Positions 33,555 through 41,485 of a DNA stretch of 41,485 nucleotides are shown piece by piece. Position numbers and translations under genes: made by a program. This stretch comes from Treponema sp. (GTDB lineage Bacteria > Spirochaetota > Spirochaetia > Treponematales > Treponemataceae). Numbering within the stretch: the stretch's first letter is position 1; each line of letters begins with the position of its first letter. Location: contig JAKSTN010000020.1 of assembly GCA_024402535.1 (NCBI GenBank), forward strand, positions 1-41,485, read 5' to 3'. The notes under the pieces were generated by a model. The model was not told the origin of the DNA, made no database searches, and saw only the letters and a list, made by a program, of their open reading frames with translations.

Positions 33555-34865
33555 ATGAAAAAATCACTTTTTGTAGCTGCCATTATTTCTACTGCAGCAT
33601 TATTTTTTACTTCATGTAAAGACAAAGTTATGGGTTACAGCGTAACTTTGTGGAATCTTCCAGAACAGAAAATCTCTGCCGGTGAAGTTGTGCCGGTTTA
33701 TATTAAATCAAATATTTCGCATGTTTATGTTGCAGGTCTTTCTGATGATGCAAAATTTGAAGTGCCGCTCTGGCAGATGACAGAACCTGAAAAAAAGGGT
33801 GCCGCTTCAAAAACAGCTGCCAAGTATCAGGAATATGCACATACTTACGCCAGTGCAAAAATCGACGGACTTCCAATTCGTGCCCAGACTGTAAATACTG
33901 CAAAACAGGTATACCGTCTCCGTAAAGGTGAAGTTCTGAAAGTTCTTTACAAGGGAACAGGTCAGGCTGTTATGGCAGGTAAAAATCCTCTTCCAGGCGA
34001 CTGGCTTCGTGTTCTTACTGATGACGGAACTCAGGGCTGGTGCTTTTCATATAATCTGGCTCTTTTTGAAACTGATTCTTCTGGAAACCGTGTAGGTGGA
34101 GAAGAAATCCAGGTGGAAGAAGAGAGCGATGCATACATGGATACTGTCGTTCAGACAACCTGGTATCCTGATTACTTTAAGACTCTTATTGATGCAAATA
34201 ATATCGATATTTCACGTCTTAATGCTTCTTACCGTTTTACAATTGATGAAGAAAATAAGAAAGTAACACTGAATATGAACAAAATTCATGAACAGTGGGA
34301 TTATGACGGATGGACTAAACGTGATGACAAGGAATATGGTCTGAAAGGTATTCCTGTAATCATCTATTATAAGAATGCCGGATTCATTGTACTTCGCTAC
34401 ACAGGCGAAAGTGGAAAACCACAGGATCTGAACTTCGTTGCAATTAACGGAAATATTGCAGACATTGTTTCGGCAGAACGGGACCGTCGTACTCAGGCTT
34501 TTGAAGAAATTTATACTCATGGTAATGTATACAAGAGTTCATCATGGGGCCAGATTTCCCTTACAGAAGATGGAGCTTTCCGCTGGTCTGGAACAAAACC
34601 GCTTTTGAATCAGGGAATTATCAGCGCTACTGCAAAGTCTGGTGGAACAGTAAGTGCCAAGTATGTCGTTGCAAAGAAACTTAAAGAAAATTATGACGGC
34701 GTTCTTACATTCCTGTTTGATGGAACTACAAATGAAGTGAACTTCCTGTATAAGCTTGAAGACGGTGCTATGCGTCTGGAAGATGCTTCAAATGCAACTT
34801 TTGACGGCAATATGGTAAAAGCCCGCGGTTCAGGCGCCCTTATTCTTTACTTTACAGTTCAGTAG
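33555..34865 (+). CDS. Lipoprotein with a bacterial SH3-like domain
   Basis: From ATG 33555 the protein has 436 residues with signal peptide and relaxed lipobox FFTSC21, typical of spirochaetes; ATG 33546 would only add MAV. Residues about 110-165 (VYRLRKGEVLKVLYKG through GDWLRVLTDDGTQGWCFSYNL) fit an SH3b domain, which in other proteins binds cell-wall peptides. The rest is beta-rich and ends in an aromatic-rich segment ILYFTVQ. A surface or periplasmic wall-associated role is inferred. It follows the ABC operon by 27 bases, but its own -10-like hexamer suggests separate expression. Confidence 0.78.
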   Translation: MKKSLFVAAIISTAALFFTSCKDKVMGYSVTLWNLPEQKISAGEVVPVYIKSNISHVYVAGLSDDAKFEVPLWQMTEPEKKGAASKTAAKYQEYAHTYASAKIDGLPIRAQTVNTAKQVYRLRKGEVLKVLYKGTGQAVMAGKNPLPGDWLRVLTDDGTQGWCFSYNLALFETDSSGNRVGGEEIQVEEESDAYMDTVVQTTWYPDYFKTLIDANNIDISRLNASYRFTIDEENKKVTLNMNKIHEQWDYDGWTKRDDKEYGLKGIPVIIYYKNAGFIVLRYTGESGKPQDLNFVAINGNIADIVSAERDRRTQAFEEIYTHGNVYKSSSWGQISLTEDGAFRWSGTKPLLNQGIISATAKSGGTVSAKYVVAKKLKENYDGVLTFLFDGTTNEVNFLYKLEDGAMRLEDASNATFDGNMVKARGSGALILYFTVQ

Positions 34866-34891
34866 CTGCATCCTGAGAAAAAACTCTGACT

Positions 34892-34937
34892 TTGACAAAA
34901 AGTACCAAACGTGTCATACTCCCAAAAAAGGTATAAT
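34892..34937 (+). promoter_or_regulatory. Promoter region of the acyl-CoA ligase-fabF operon
   Basis: Perfect TTGACA (34892-34897) with a 17-base spacer to CATACT (34915-34920). A perfect TATAAT (34932-34937) further down lacks a -35. Either could drive the operon; the leader carries a clear GGAGG at 34947-34951, 6 bases before ATG. Confidence 0.5.
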
Positions 34938-34957
34938 CTGTTTGCCGGAGGAATTGA

Positions 34958-36667
34958 ATGGAACTTTCACATGAATTTTTAGTTGAAGACAGAGATTTTA
35001 CAAGTTATGAGGATTTTTCCCAGAACTGTAAATTAAAAACTCCAGAAAACTTTAATTTTGCTTATGACATTGTAGACCGCTACGCCCGGGAAGATTCAAA
35101 TAAACGGGCACTGGTATGGATTGATGATAACAGTGAAGAAGCTTTAACATTCACTTTCTCTGATATTTCAAGAGAATCAAAACGCGCAGCTTACTGGCTT
35201 GTTCAGAAAGGTATTAAGAAAGGGGATACTGTAATGCTTATCCTTCGCCGCCGTTACGAATGGTGGATTCTGATGCCGGCTCTTCACAGAATCGGTGCAA
35301 TTGTAATTCCGGCTACAGACCAGCTTTTACAGGCAGATATTGAATACCGCACAAATGCTGCTGATGTAAAAATGATTATTTCTTATGACAATCCACATAT
35401 TCAGGAAGAAATTGAAAAGGCTATGCCAAAGTCTCCTACTGTTCAGTATCTTGTTACAGTTGGAACTGAAAAACGTGAAGGCTGGCTTTCGTTTCATGAT
35501 GAATATGAAAAATTGGACCCTGAATTCCCTCGTCCAGTAGGAGACGCCGCAACTCACAACACAGATCCTATGCTCCTTTATTTTACTTCAGGAACATCAG
35601 GTTATCCAAAAATGGTACTGCAGGATTTCGTTTATCCAATCGGACACATTATGACTGCAAAATACTGGCATGGAGTTGTTGATGACGGGCTTCACCTTTC
35701 AATTGCAGAAACAGGATGGGCTAAAGCTACATGGGGAAAACTTTACGGTCAGTGGATTTGCGGTACAGCACAGTTTGTTTATGACATGAATATGCTTAAG
35801 CCGGATAAGATGCTTCAGATGATTGCAAAATTCGGGCTTACAACTTTCTGTGCGCCTCCAACAGTTTACCGCTTCTTGGTTCGTCAGGATCTTTCAAAAT
35901 ATGATTTGAGTAAATGTGTACGTTTCAGTACAGCCGGTGAAGCTTTGAACGGCGAAGTTTTCGACAAATGGCTTGAAAAAACAGGAAAGAAAATTTACGA
36001 AGGTTACGGACAGACAGAATCTACTATTATCTGTGGTAACTTCAAAGAATACTCTCCAATCCGTCCTGGTTCTATGGGTAAACCAAATCCTTTGTACAAA
36101 GTTGAGGTTCTGAATCCAAACGGAAAACCGGTTCCAGCCGGCGAAGTTGGTGAACTTTGTATTCATGTAGAAGACGGTCGTCCTCTGGGACTTCTTATGG
36201 GCTACCATAAAGATGTTTCTCTTACTGCAGAAGCTTTTGATGGCGGCGTTTATCATACAGGCGACAATGTTTACATGGACGAAGACGGATATGTCTGGTT
36301 CGTTGGCCGTAAAGATGACATCATTAAATCATCTGGTTATCGTATCAGTCCGTTCGAGGTTGAATCAATTTTACAGAAACATCCTGCTGTTCTTGAATGT
36401 GCAGTTACAGGTGTTGAAGATGCAAAACGCGGTATGGCTGTAAAAGCAACAATCGTTCTTTCAGCAGATTACGCAGATAAAGATCCAAAAGAAATGGAAC
36501 TTGTTATGTCTAATTTTGCTAAAGAAAATACTGCAATGTATAAATGTCCAAGAATTTATGAATTCGTAAAAGAATTGCCAAAAACAATCAGTGGAAAAAT
36601 CCGTCGTGTAGAAATCCGCGAAAAAGATAAGGGAAAAGACGCTGATAAAATTAAACAGGATTTCTAA
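34958..36667 (+). CDS. AMP-forming acyl-CoA synthetase (medium-chain/acetate type)
   Basis: The 569 residues carry the adenylation motifs: P-loop YFTSGTSGYPKM, the aromatic motif YEGYGQTES, YHTGDNVYMDEDGYVWFVGRKDDIIKSSGYRISPFEVE, and the C-terminal catalytic lysine in KTISGKIRRVEIRE. The region SIAETGWAKATWGKLYGQW resembles medium-chain acyl-CoA synthetases. It activates a fatty or aromatic acid with ATP and CoA in the cytosol. The Shine-Dalgarno is GGAGG. It is followed after 12 bases by a FabF-type condensing enzyme, which suggests activation of exogenous fatty acids for elongation or a specialised lipid; chain length is unknown. Confidence 0.93.
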   Translation: MELSHEFLVEDRDFTSYEDFSQNCKLKTPENFNFAYDIVDRYAREDSNKRALVWIDDNSEEALTFTFSDISRESKRAAYWLVQKGIKKGDTVMLILRRRYEWWILMPALHRIGAIVIPATDQLLQADIEYRTNAADVKMIISYDNPHIQEEIEKAMPKSPTVQYLVTVGTEKREGWLSFHDEYEKLDPEFPRPVGDAATHNTDPMLLYFTSGTSGYPKMVLQDFVYPIGHIMTAKYWHGVVDDGLHLSIAETGWAKATWGKLYGQWICGTAQFVYDMNMLKPDKMLQMIAKFGLTTFCAPPTVYRFLVRQDLSKYDLSKCVRFSTAGEALNGEVFDKWLEKTGKKIYEGYGQTESTIICGNFKEYSPIRPGSMGKPNPLYKVEVLNPNGKPVPAGEVGELCIHVEDGRPLGLLMGYHKDVSLTAEAFDGGVYHTGDNVYMDEDGYVWFVGRKDDIIKSSGYRISPFEVESILQKHPAVLECAVTGVEDAKRGMAVKATIVLSADYADKDPKEMELVMSNFAKENTAMYKCPRIYEFVKELPKTISGKIRRVEIREKDKGKDADKIKQDF

Positions 36668-36679
36668 GGTCAGATTAAT

Positions 36680-37948
36680 ATGAGAAGAGTAGTTGTAACT
36701 GGTTTAGGTTGTGTAAGCCCTTGTGGAAATAATGTAAAGGATACTTGGGAAAATGTAAAAAACGGAGTGACAGGAATTGATAAAATCACACTGTTTGATG
36801 CTTCCCAGCATTCAGTTCAGATTGCAGGTGAAGTAAAGGATTTTTCTCTTGATGAATATAATCTGGACCGTAAGCTTGTCCGCAAAATGGCACGTTCTAC
36901 AAAATTCCTGGTTGGAGCCAGCCTGGAAGCTGTGCGTGATGCAGGCTTTATTCTTCCAACTGAAACAGATAAAGGAAATTTTGGCGGACCAAAATGCGGT
37001 ATCGTTACAGGTGTTGGAATCGGAACAAATGATTCTTGTGAAGATGCCTACAAACGTCTTCTGAATCCTGCCTTCGGCGCAACTAAAGTTCCTCCAATGA
37101 CAGCTCCAATGATTATCAACAACGAAGCTGCTGCAAATGTAAGCATTCTTTTGAATATGAACGGCCCGGCATGGACACTTTCTACAGCATGTAGTTCAGG
37201 TACAGACGCTATCGGGCTTTCCTGCGACATGATTAAAAGCGGCCGTGTAGACGTTTGTCTTGCAAGCGGTGCTGACGCAAATATCACAGCTCTGAATCTC
37301 AGCGCTTATGCAGCACTCACAGCTTTGACTCCAAACTACAACGATAATCCTAAAATCGCCTGCCGTCCTTTTGACCGTGACCGCTCTGGCTTTGTTATGG
37401 CTGAGGGCGCCGCCGTTCTGGTGCTGGAAGAGTATGAACATGCGGTTGCACGCGGCGCCCGCATTTATGCAGAAGTTGCAGGCTGTGCTTCAACCTCTGA
37501 CGCCTACCATATTACAGCTCCATGTGTTGACGGACACTGGGGTGCTGAAGCCCTTAAAATGGCAATTGAAGAAGCCGGCATGAAGCCAGAAGATATTCAG
37601 TATTACAATGCCCACGGAACTTCAACTCATGCAAATGATTCAAGTGAAAGTCAGCTGGTAAAAACTGTTTTCGGAGACTATGCAAAAGATCTTCACATTT
37701 CTTCTACAAAAAGTGAAACAGGTCATATGATCGGTGCTGCAGGCGCCATTGAAGCCCTGATCTGTGTAAAGGCTATGGAAGAAGGGTTCGTGCCTCCAAC
37801 AATCAATCTGGAAAATCCAGATGTTGAAGGCGGTTGTGATCTGAATTACACACCAAATAAAGGTGTAGCCTGTGAAATTAAGGCTGCTGCCAGTGTATCA
37901 CTTGGTTTTGGCGGTCATAACGGCGCTGTTGTACTGAAAAAAATCTAA
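36680..37948 (+). CDS. fabF: Beta-ketoacyl-ACP synthase II-type condensing enzyme
   Basis: The 422 residues begin RRVVVTGLGCVSPCGN and contain the catalytic Cys in STACSSGTDAIG, the first His in NAHGTSTHAND and the second in KSETGHMIGAAGA, so the Cys-His-His triad is complete. Length fits FabF. It condenses malonyl-ACP with acyl-ACP during chain elongation. The N-terminal third contains an unusually long insert (GFILPTETDKGNFGGPKC). It lies in an operon with an acyl-CoA ligase rather than with other fab genes, so it may be a secondary, pathway-specific synthase. AAGGT about 9 bases upstream serves as ribosome binding site. The end overlaps the convergent RlpA gene by 4 bases. Confidence 0.92.
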   Translation: MRRVVVTGLGCVSPCGNNVKDTWENVKNGVTGIDKITLFDASQHSVQIAGEVKDFSLDEYNLDRKLVRKMARSTKFLVGASLEAVRDAGFILPTETDKGNFGGPKCGIVTGVGIGTNDSCEDAYKRLLNPAFGATKVPPMTAPMIINNEAAANVSILLNMNGPAWTLSTACSSGTDAIGLSCDMIKSGRVDVCLASGADANITALNLSAYAALTALTPNYNDNPKIACRPFDRDRSGFVMAEGAAVLVLEEYEHAVARGARIYAEVAGCASTSDAYHITAPCVDGHWGAEALKMAIEEAGMKPEDIQYYNAHGTSTHANDSSESQLVKTVFGDYAKDLHISSTKSETGHMIGAAGAIEALICVKAMEEGFVPPTINLENPDVEGGCDLNYTPNKGVACEIKAAASVSLGFGGHNGAVVLKKI

Positions 37949-38685
37949 TTTTTACGTTCTTTGACTACAACATCTGTGTAACCTGAATCGGCAAGTTTTT
38001 TCTTTGTCGCATTCAGGTTTTCACTTTTAACACGACTTACAACAACGCGAACAATTCCACTTTTTGTTGTCTGAAGTACAATGTTTTTAAATCCTTGCTT
38101 TGCAAGTTTTCGTCCGAAGGCAGTTGCATTTTCTTTTTTACTGAATGAAGCTACTTGAATGTCCCAGATTTTTCCGGGTTCCACTGGTTTTGAGGCAGAG
38201 CTTGACGCAGCGGTGCTTTGACTGCTGGTTTTTGTGCTGGTAGAAGTACCTTCGATTTTCGCCATGATTTTTCTTGCACTGGCTGCAGTGTCTCGTGAAA
38301 GTTTTGTGTCAGGACCTCTTTTTACGATTTCAAGTTTTACCTGAGCCAGCCCGGTTTTTGTCATTCCAAGGTCAATTGCTGCCTGTGTTGATAAATCTAC
38401 GGTACGGCCTGAAACAAAAGGACCTCTGTCATTTACACGAACTTCTACTGTTTTTCCATTTGCAAGGTTTGTTACTTTCAGGATTGTATCAAAAGGCAGT
38501 TCTTTATTTGCACAGGTATATGCATACATATTGAATGTTTCGCCGTTGGAAGTCTTTTTCCCATGAAAATCTTTTCCGTAAAATGAAGCAGTTGCTTTTT
38601 CTTTGTACACTTCAAGGGCAGAAAGTCCCTGAATACAGGTGAAAACAATGAAAAAATACAATAAAAAACGTCGAAATCTTGTCAT
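37945..38685 (-). CDS. rlpA: RlpA-like septal lytic transglycosylase with SPOR domain
   Basis: From ATG at 38685 the protein has 246 residues and starts with a clean signal peptide (TRFRRFLLYFFIVFTCIQGLSA). A longer frame to 38769 exists but puts 28 polar residues before the signal peptide and runs to the start codon of the divergent gene, so it is rejected. The double-psi barrel of RlpA follows: KATASFYGKDFHGKKTSNGE, then VTNLANGKTVEVRVNDRGPFV and GRTVDLSTQAA. A Ser/Thr linker (about 160-175) leads to a C-terminal SPOR domain. It cleaves or binds denuded glycan strands at division sites. No lipobox is visible. No ribosome binding site precedes the ATG; GATAAT lies 6 bases upstream. Confidence 0.9.
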   Translation of the reverse strand: MTRFRRFLLYFFIVFTCIQGLSALEVYKEKATASFYGKDFHGKKTSNGETFNMYAYTCANKELPFDTILKVTNLANGKTVEVRVNDRGPFVSGRTVDLSTQAAIDLGMTKTGLAQVKLEIVKRGPDTKLSRDTAASARKIMAKIEGTSTSTKTSSQSTAASSSASKPVEPGKIWDIQVASFSKKENATAFGRKLAKQGFKNIVLQTTKSGIVRVVVSRVKSENLNATKKKLADSGYTDVVVKERKN

Positions 38686-38697
38686 ATTGCAATTATC
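38686..38697 (-). promoter_or_regulatory. Candidate leaderless -10 of rlpA
   Basis: On the minus strand GATAAT (38692-38697), a 5 of 6 match to TATAAT, lies exactly 6 bases before the chosen ATG (38685). This also supports the shorter start of the gene. The -35 region is not recognisable. Confidence 0.4.
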
Positions 38698-38742
38698 GGC
38701 AGAAATTCGGGCGTCCCACTCGAAAAAAACAGGAATTTTCAC

Positions 38743-38748
38743 TATAAT
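38743..38748 (+). promoter_or_regulatory. -10 element of the LacI-sensor/GGDEF gene
   Basis: A perfect TATAAT at 38743-38748, 20 bases before ATG 38769, gives a short leader that holds a weak AGG Shine-Dalgarno (38758-38760). No clear -35 is visible. Confidence 0.4.
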
Positions 38749-38768
38749 TTCTGAATCAGGTATTCCCA

Positions 38769-40703
38769 ATGAAAAGAATGAATGTTGCCGTAATGATGCT
38801 GGATATAACCAGTGAATATGCCACGGACGTGATAGCCGGAATCACAGGCTTCTTTAAAGGTAAAAAGGTCAATACTATTCTGTGCCAGGTGAAATTACCT
38901 GAGCTTCCATACGGCTATTTTGAACATCAGTATTGGGCAGATGTTCGTCTTCTTGAATCAGATTCAATTGATGCTGTAATCATTGTCAGTTCGTTTTTTA
39001 TCAGTTCTGTTTCTGTTGAATCTTTCTGCTCTTTTATTAAAGGTTTATCCAGAAAGCCTGTTGTTTCAATCGGTGCCGATTTACCGCTTTCAAATTCATG
39101 CAGTGTAAAAATTGAATGTCAGGCTGCATATGATGAATTAATTGAACATCTTGTAACAAAGCATAACCGAAAACGCATTGCCTTTATGTCTGCCGGAAAT
39201 ACTTCTTCAAAAGAAGGCCGGGAACGTTATGAAGCATTTAAGGCTGCTTTGAAAAAAAACAATCTGCAGTTTGATGAAAATCTGGTTTATGACGGAAACT
39301 TTACAGTTCATTCCGGCGAAAGGGCAATGCATGACTTTAATTCAAAGGATGAGATTCCTTTTGATGCAATCGTCTGTGCAAATGACCTTATGGCTCTTGG
39401 GGTAATAAAAGAGCTGGGAGAAAAAGGCGTTTCTGTTCCTGATGATATTATTGTTACAGGTTTTGATAATTCTGCTCAGTCACAGATTCTTGAACCAACA
39501 CTCACAACTATAGGGCAGAATATTTCGCTTTATGGTCAGAAGGCTGCAGAATTAATTCTGGAAAAGCTTGAAGGCAAGGATGTTCCTTTGGAAACTTATA
39601 TTCCAATGAAGAACTTTTTCCGTGAATCCTGCGGCTGTCCTAAAGATTTTGGAAACAGAAACAATAACGCTGGTTCAAAATTAAATCAGTACTTAAACGC
39701 AAATCACGAAAGAAGAAACCTTTATTATCTTCTTGATGTTCTTCAGGTTTCAGAAACACTTATAGATCTTTTTACCCGTTTCCATCAGATTCTTTTTGCA
39801 GTTGATATTCGCCGGCTTGCAATCTGTCTTTTTGATGAACCGGTTTTAAATAGAAAAGATGATACTTTTGTTCTTCCTGATGAAGTTGAACTGGCGCTTG
39901 TTCTTGACCGTGAACACGGCACAGAAATGATTTTCCCTAAAATCAAATTCAATCCTCTTGATAAACTTCTTCCTGAATCTGTTTTTGATGAAGATTTTAA
40001 TGAATATGTAATGGAGCCTCTTTTCTTTGGAGACAAACTTTACGGTTATTTCTTATTCAAGTTTGGTGAGAAGAATTATTATCAGAGTATCATTTATACA
40101 AAAATGCTTTCTGCGGCAATTGCTTCAAGTTATGAAATCTCCAGAAATCGTGATGAGAATGTTGCCCTTTCAAAAATTAACAGAGACCTTTCTGATGACA
40201 ATGATAAACTTGACGAAACCTCTAAAACAGATGAACTGACACAGGTATTTAATCGCCGCGGTTTTATGTTTGCAGGAAAGCAGATTCTGGCACTTACTCA
40301 TTCGCTTATTAAAAAGGGAACTGTTTTCTTCTGTGATATGGATGACCTGAAGAAGATTAATGATACTTATGGACATCAGATGGGAGATGAAGCAATTAAA
40401 TGTGTTGCCCATGCTTTGAAAAAATCTTTCAGTTTGAATGATGTTATAGGGCGTCTTGGTGGAGATGAATTCGCAATTATTTCAGGTGGAGTAACCGGTC
40501 AGAGTTTTGAAGAAAAGTACAGTCTTGTTCACAAGAATCTTCAGGAACTGGCAAAAAGAGAAAATCTTCCATTTGAGATTTCTGTTAGTATGGGCGTTGT
40601 TGAGTTTACTAACAGAGATTCTGACCTGGAAAATCTTTTGTCACGGGCTGATGAAAAACAATATCAGTTAAAGAAAATTAAAAAGGCCGGAAAAGCTGAA
40701 TAA
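38769..40703 (+). CDS. LacI-type sugar-sensor fused to a GGDEF diguanylate cyclase
   Basis: The 644 residues start directly with a periplasmic-binding-like sensor fold (about 5-290) as in LacI/GalR regulators: MNVAVMMLDITSEYATDVIAGI, SNSCSVKIECQAAYDELIEHLV, FDAIVCANDLMALGVIKELGEKG and ILEPTLTTIGQNISLYGQKAAELIL. The DNA-binding helix-turn-helix is absent, and no signal peptide is present, so it works in the cytosol. A middle region (about 310-480) includes a helical linker. The GGDEF domain begins SKTDELTQVFNRRGF and has an intact G564-G-D-E-F568; no RxxD inhibitory site is seen. It should make c-di-GMP in response to a sugar or similar small ligand. It is divergent from rlpA and upstream of the PurF-like gene. 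Confidence 0.9.
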   Translation: MKRMNVAVMMLDITSEYATDVIAGITGFFKGKKVNTILCQVKLPELPYGYFEHQYWADVRLLESDSIDAVIIVSSFFISSVSVESFCSFIKGLSRKPVVSIGADLPLSNSCSVKIECQAAYDELIEHLVTKHNRKRIAFMSAGNTSSKEGRERYEAFKAALKKNNLQFDENLVYDGNFTVHSGERAMHDFNSKDEIPFDAIVCANDLMALGVIKELGEKGVSVPDDIIVTGFDNSAQSQILEPTLTTIGQNISLYGQKAAELILEKLEGKDVPLETYIPMKNFFRESCGCPKDFGNRNNNAGSKLNQYLNANHERRNLYYLLDVLQVSETLIDLFTRFHQILFAVDIRRLAICLFDEPVLNRKDDTFVLPDEVELALVLDREHGTEMIFPKIKFNPLDKLLPESVFDEDFNEYVMEPLFFGDKLYGYFLFKFGEKNYYQSIIYTKMLSAAIASSYEISRNRDENVALSKINRDLSDDNDKLDETSKTDELTQVFNRRGFMFAGKQILALTHSLIKKGTVFFCDMDDLKKINDTYGHQMGDEAIKCVAHALKKSFSLNDVIGRLGGDEFAIISGGVTGQSFEEKYSLVHKNLQELAKRENLPFEISVSMGVVEFTNRDSDLENLLSRADEKQYQLKKIKKAGKAE

Positions 40704-40743
40704 AATATTTTGCAATTAGGTTTGCATTTTTAAGGAGTTCACC

Positions 40744-41485
40744 ATGGGTGGCGTATTTGGAGTTGCTTCGAAAGAAGATTGTTCGTTGGATTTATTTTTT
40801 GGTGTAGATTATCACTCTCACCTTGGAACAAAGAAAGGTGGTCTTGCAGTTCTTAAGGAAGACGGAACTTTCAACCGTTCAATTCATAATATTTCCAACT
40901 CACCATTCCGTACAAAATTCGAAAAAGATATCGAAGAAATGCACGGAAAAATCGGTATCGGATGTATCAGTGACTACGAAGCACAGCCACTTCTGGTTCA
41001 TTCGCACCTTGGAAGTTATGCCATTACAACTGTTGGTATTGTAACAAATAAGGATGAACTGGTAAAAACTGTTCTTTCTGATGGAAATACACACTTCCTT
41101 GAAATGAGCGGTGGAGAAATCAACCAGACAGAACTTATCGTTTCAATCATCAATATGAAGGATTCTATTCTTGAAGGTTTGAAATATGTTCAGAACACAA
41201 TCAAAGGTTCTATCTCAATCCTTCTTATGACAAAAGACGGAATCTACGCTTCACGCGACAGACTTGGTCGTACTCCTCTTCAGATTGGTCATAAAGACGG
41301 TGCTTACTGTGTAGCCTTTGAAAATTTCTCTTATGTAAATCTTGGATACTCAGACTGCCACGAACTTGGACCAAATGAAATCTGTTTCATTACAGCAGAT
41401 AAAATTGAAACACTTCAGCAGCCTGGAAAAGAAATGAAAATCTGTACCTTCCTGTGGATTTACTATGGATATCCTACAGCAAGTT
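40744..41485 (+). CDS. PurF-like amidophosphoribosyltransferase lacking the nucleophile Cys (partial)
   Basis: Reading from ATG 40744 the frame is open to the window edge (247 codons). The sequence opens M-G-G-V-F-G-V-A-S-K and continues with DYHSHLGTKKGGLAV, EEMHGKIGIGCISD and YASRDRLGRTPLQIG, the pattern of the N-terminal glutaminase half of PurF. In PurF the second residue is the catalytic Cys (MCGI/V), released as N-terminal nucleophile; here it is Gly. Glutaminase activity is therefore not expected, and ammonia, another amidotransferase partner or a different role must be assumed. The start is firm: AAGGAG (40732-40737) lies 6 bases upstream. The phosphoribosyltransferase half lies outside the window. 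Confidence 0.85.
   Translation, partial: MGGVFGVASKEDCSLDLFFGVDYHSHLGTKKGGLAVLKEDGTFNRSIHNISNSPFRTKFEKDIEEMHGKIGIGCISDYEAQPLLVHSHLGSYAITTVGIVTNKDELVKTVLSDGNTHFLEMSGGEINQTELIVSIINMKDSILEGLKYVQNTIKGSISILLMTKDGIYASRDRLGRTPLQIGHKDGAYCVAFENFSYVNLGYSDCHELGPNEICFITADKIETLQQPGKEMKICTFLWIYYGYPTAS

Noticed and set aside
38686..38769. 28-residue N-terminal extension of RlpA
   Set aside because: It would place charged residues ahead of a perfect signal peptide and reach the start codon of the divergent gene; the start at 38685 is better.
1..41485. CRISPR array, tRNA or rRNA genes, insertion sequences
   Set aside because: No spaced direct repeats, cloverleaf sequences or transposase motifs were found on reading both strands.

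Overview
The window looks like a stretch of core chromosome from a host-associated Treponema-type spirochaete. This is inferred, not proven: the base composition is moderately AT-rich, several lipoproteins have relaxed lipoboxes, signalling relies on GGDEF and PAS proteins, and the gene mix (alpha-2-macroglobulin with PBP1C, TAXI-TRAP transporter, CstA, DUF763, carbohydrate esterase) fits gut or rumen treponemes. There is no rRNA, tRNA, prophage, insertion sequence or CRISPR array. Genes are tightly packed and no gene-free stretch exceeds 300 bases.

Layout. 1-44 is the tail of an unidentified gene, followed by a terminator. 138-8233 holds a giant alpha-2-macroglobulin lipoprotein and PBP1C, convergent with a LapA-like/SPOR gene pair (8226-9562). 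9686-9841 has a strong promoter, a short structured RNA and a terminator, then an unusual ATP-grasp enzyme and a soluble multi-PAS histidine kinase (to 14130). 14153-18837 on the minus strand carries a D-Ala-D-Ala carboxypeptidase, chorismate synthase, a membrane GGDEF protein with a DGDEF signature, and a secreted esterase. 18876-23719 on the plus strand carries an orphan D12 DNA adenine methylase, an AEC transporter, a SpoU rRNA methylase, a small membrane protein and a DUF763 protein. 23798-27463 is a TAXI-TRAP transporter operon (binding lipoprotein, DUF1850, fused permease) interrupted by a GC-rich block of four hairpins. Then come a hypothetical protein, CstA, a three-gene Fe3+-type ABC transporter, an SH3 lipoprotein, an acyl-CoA ligase plus FabF pair, a convergent RlpA gene, a LacI-sensor/GGDEF fusion, and the start of a PurF-like gene whose catalytic Cys is replaced by Gly.

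The most unexpected global pattern is in translation starts. About ten genes have no Shine-Dalgarno sequence but carry a -10-like hexamer (TAnnnT or GATAAT) 6, once 7, bases before ATG, as expected for leaderless mRNAs. The remaining genes mostly have ordinary Shine-Dalgarno sequences. Several of the leaderless-type starts sit directly behind an intrinsic terminator.

Shared themes are cell-envelope maintenance (A2M, PBP1C, carboxypeptidase, RlpA, two SPOR proteins), nutrient uptake (TAXI-TRAP, CstA, ABC, AEC) and signalling (two GGDEF proteins and one PAS kinase). All function calls rest on motifs read by eye; no database search was run.
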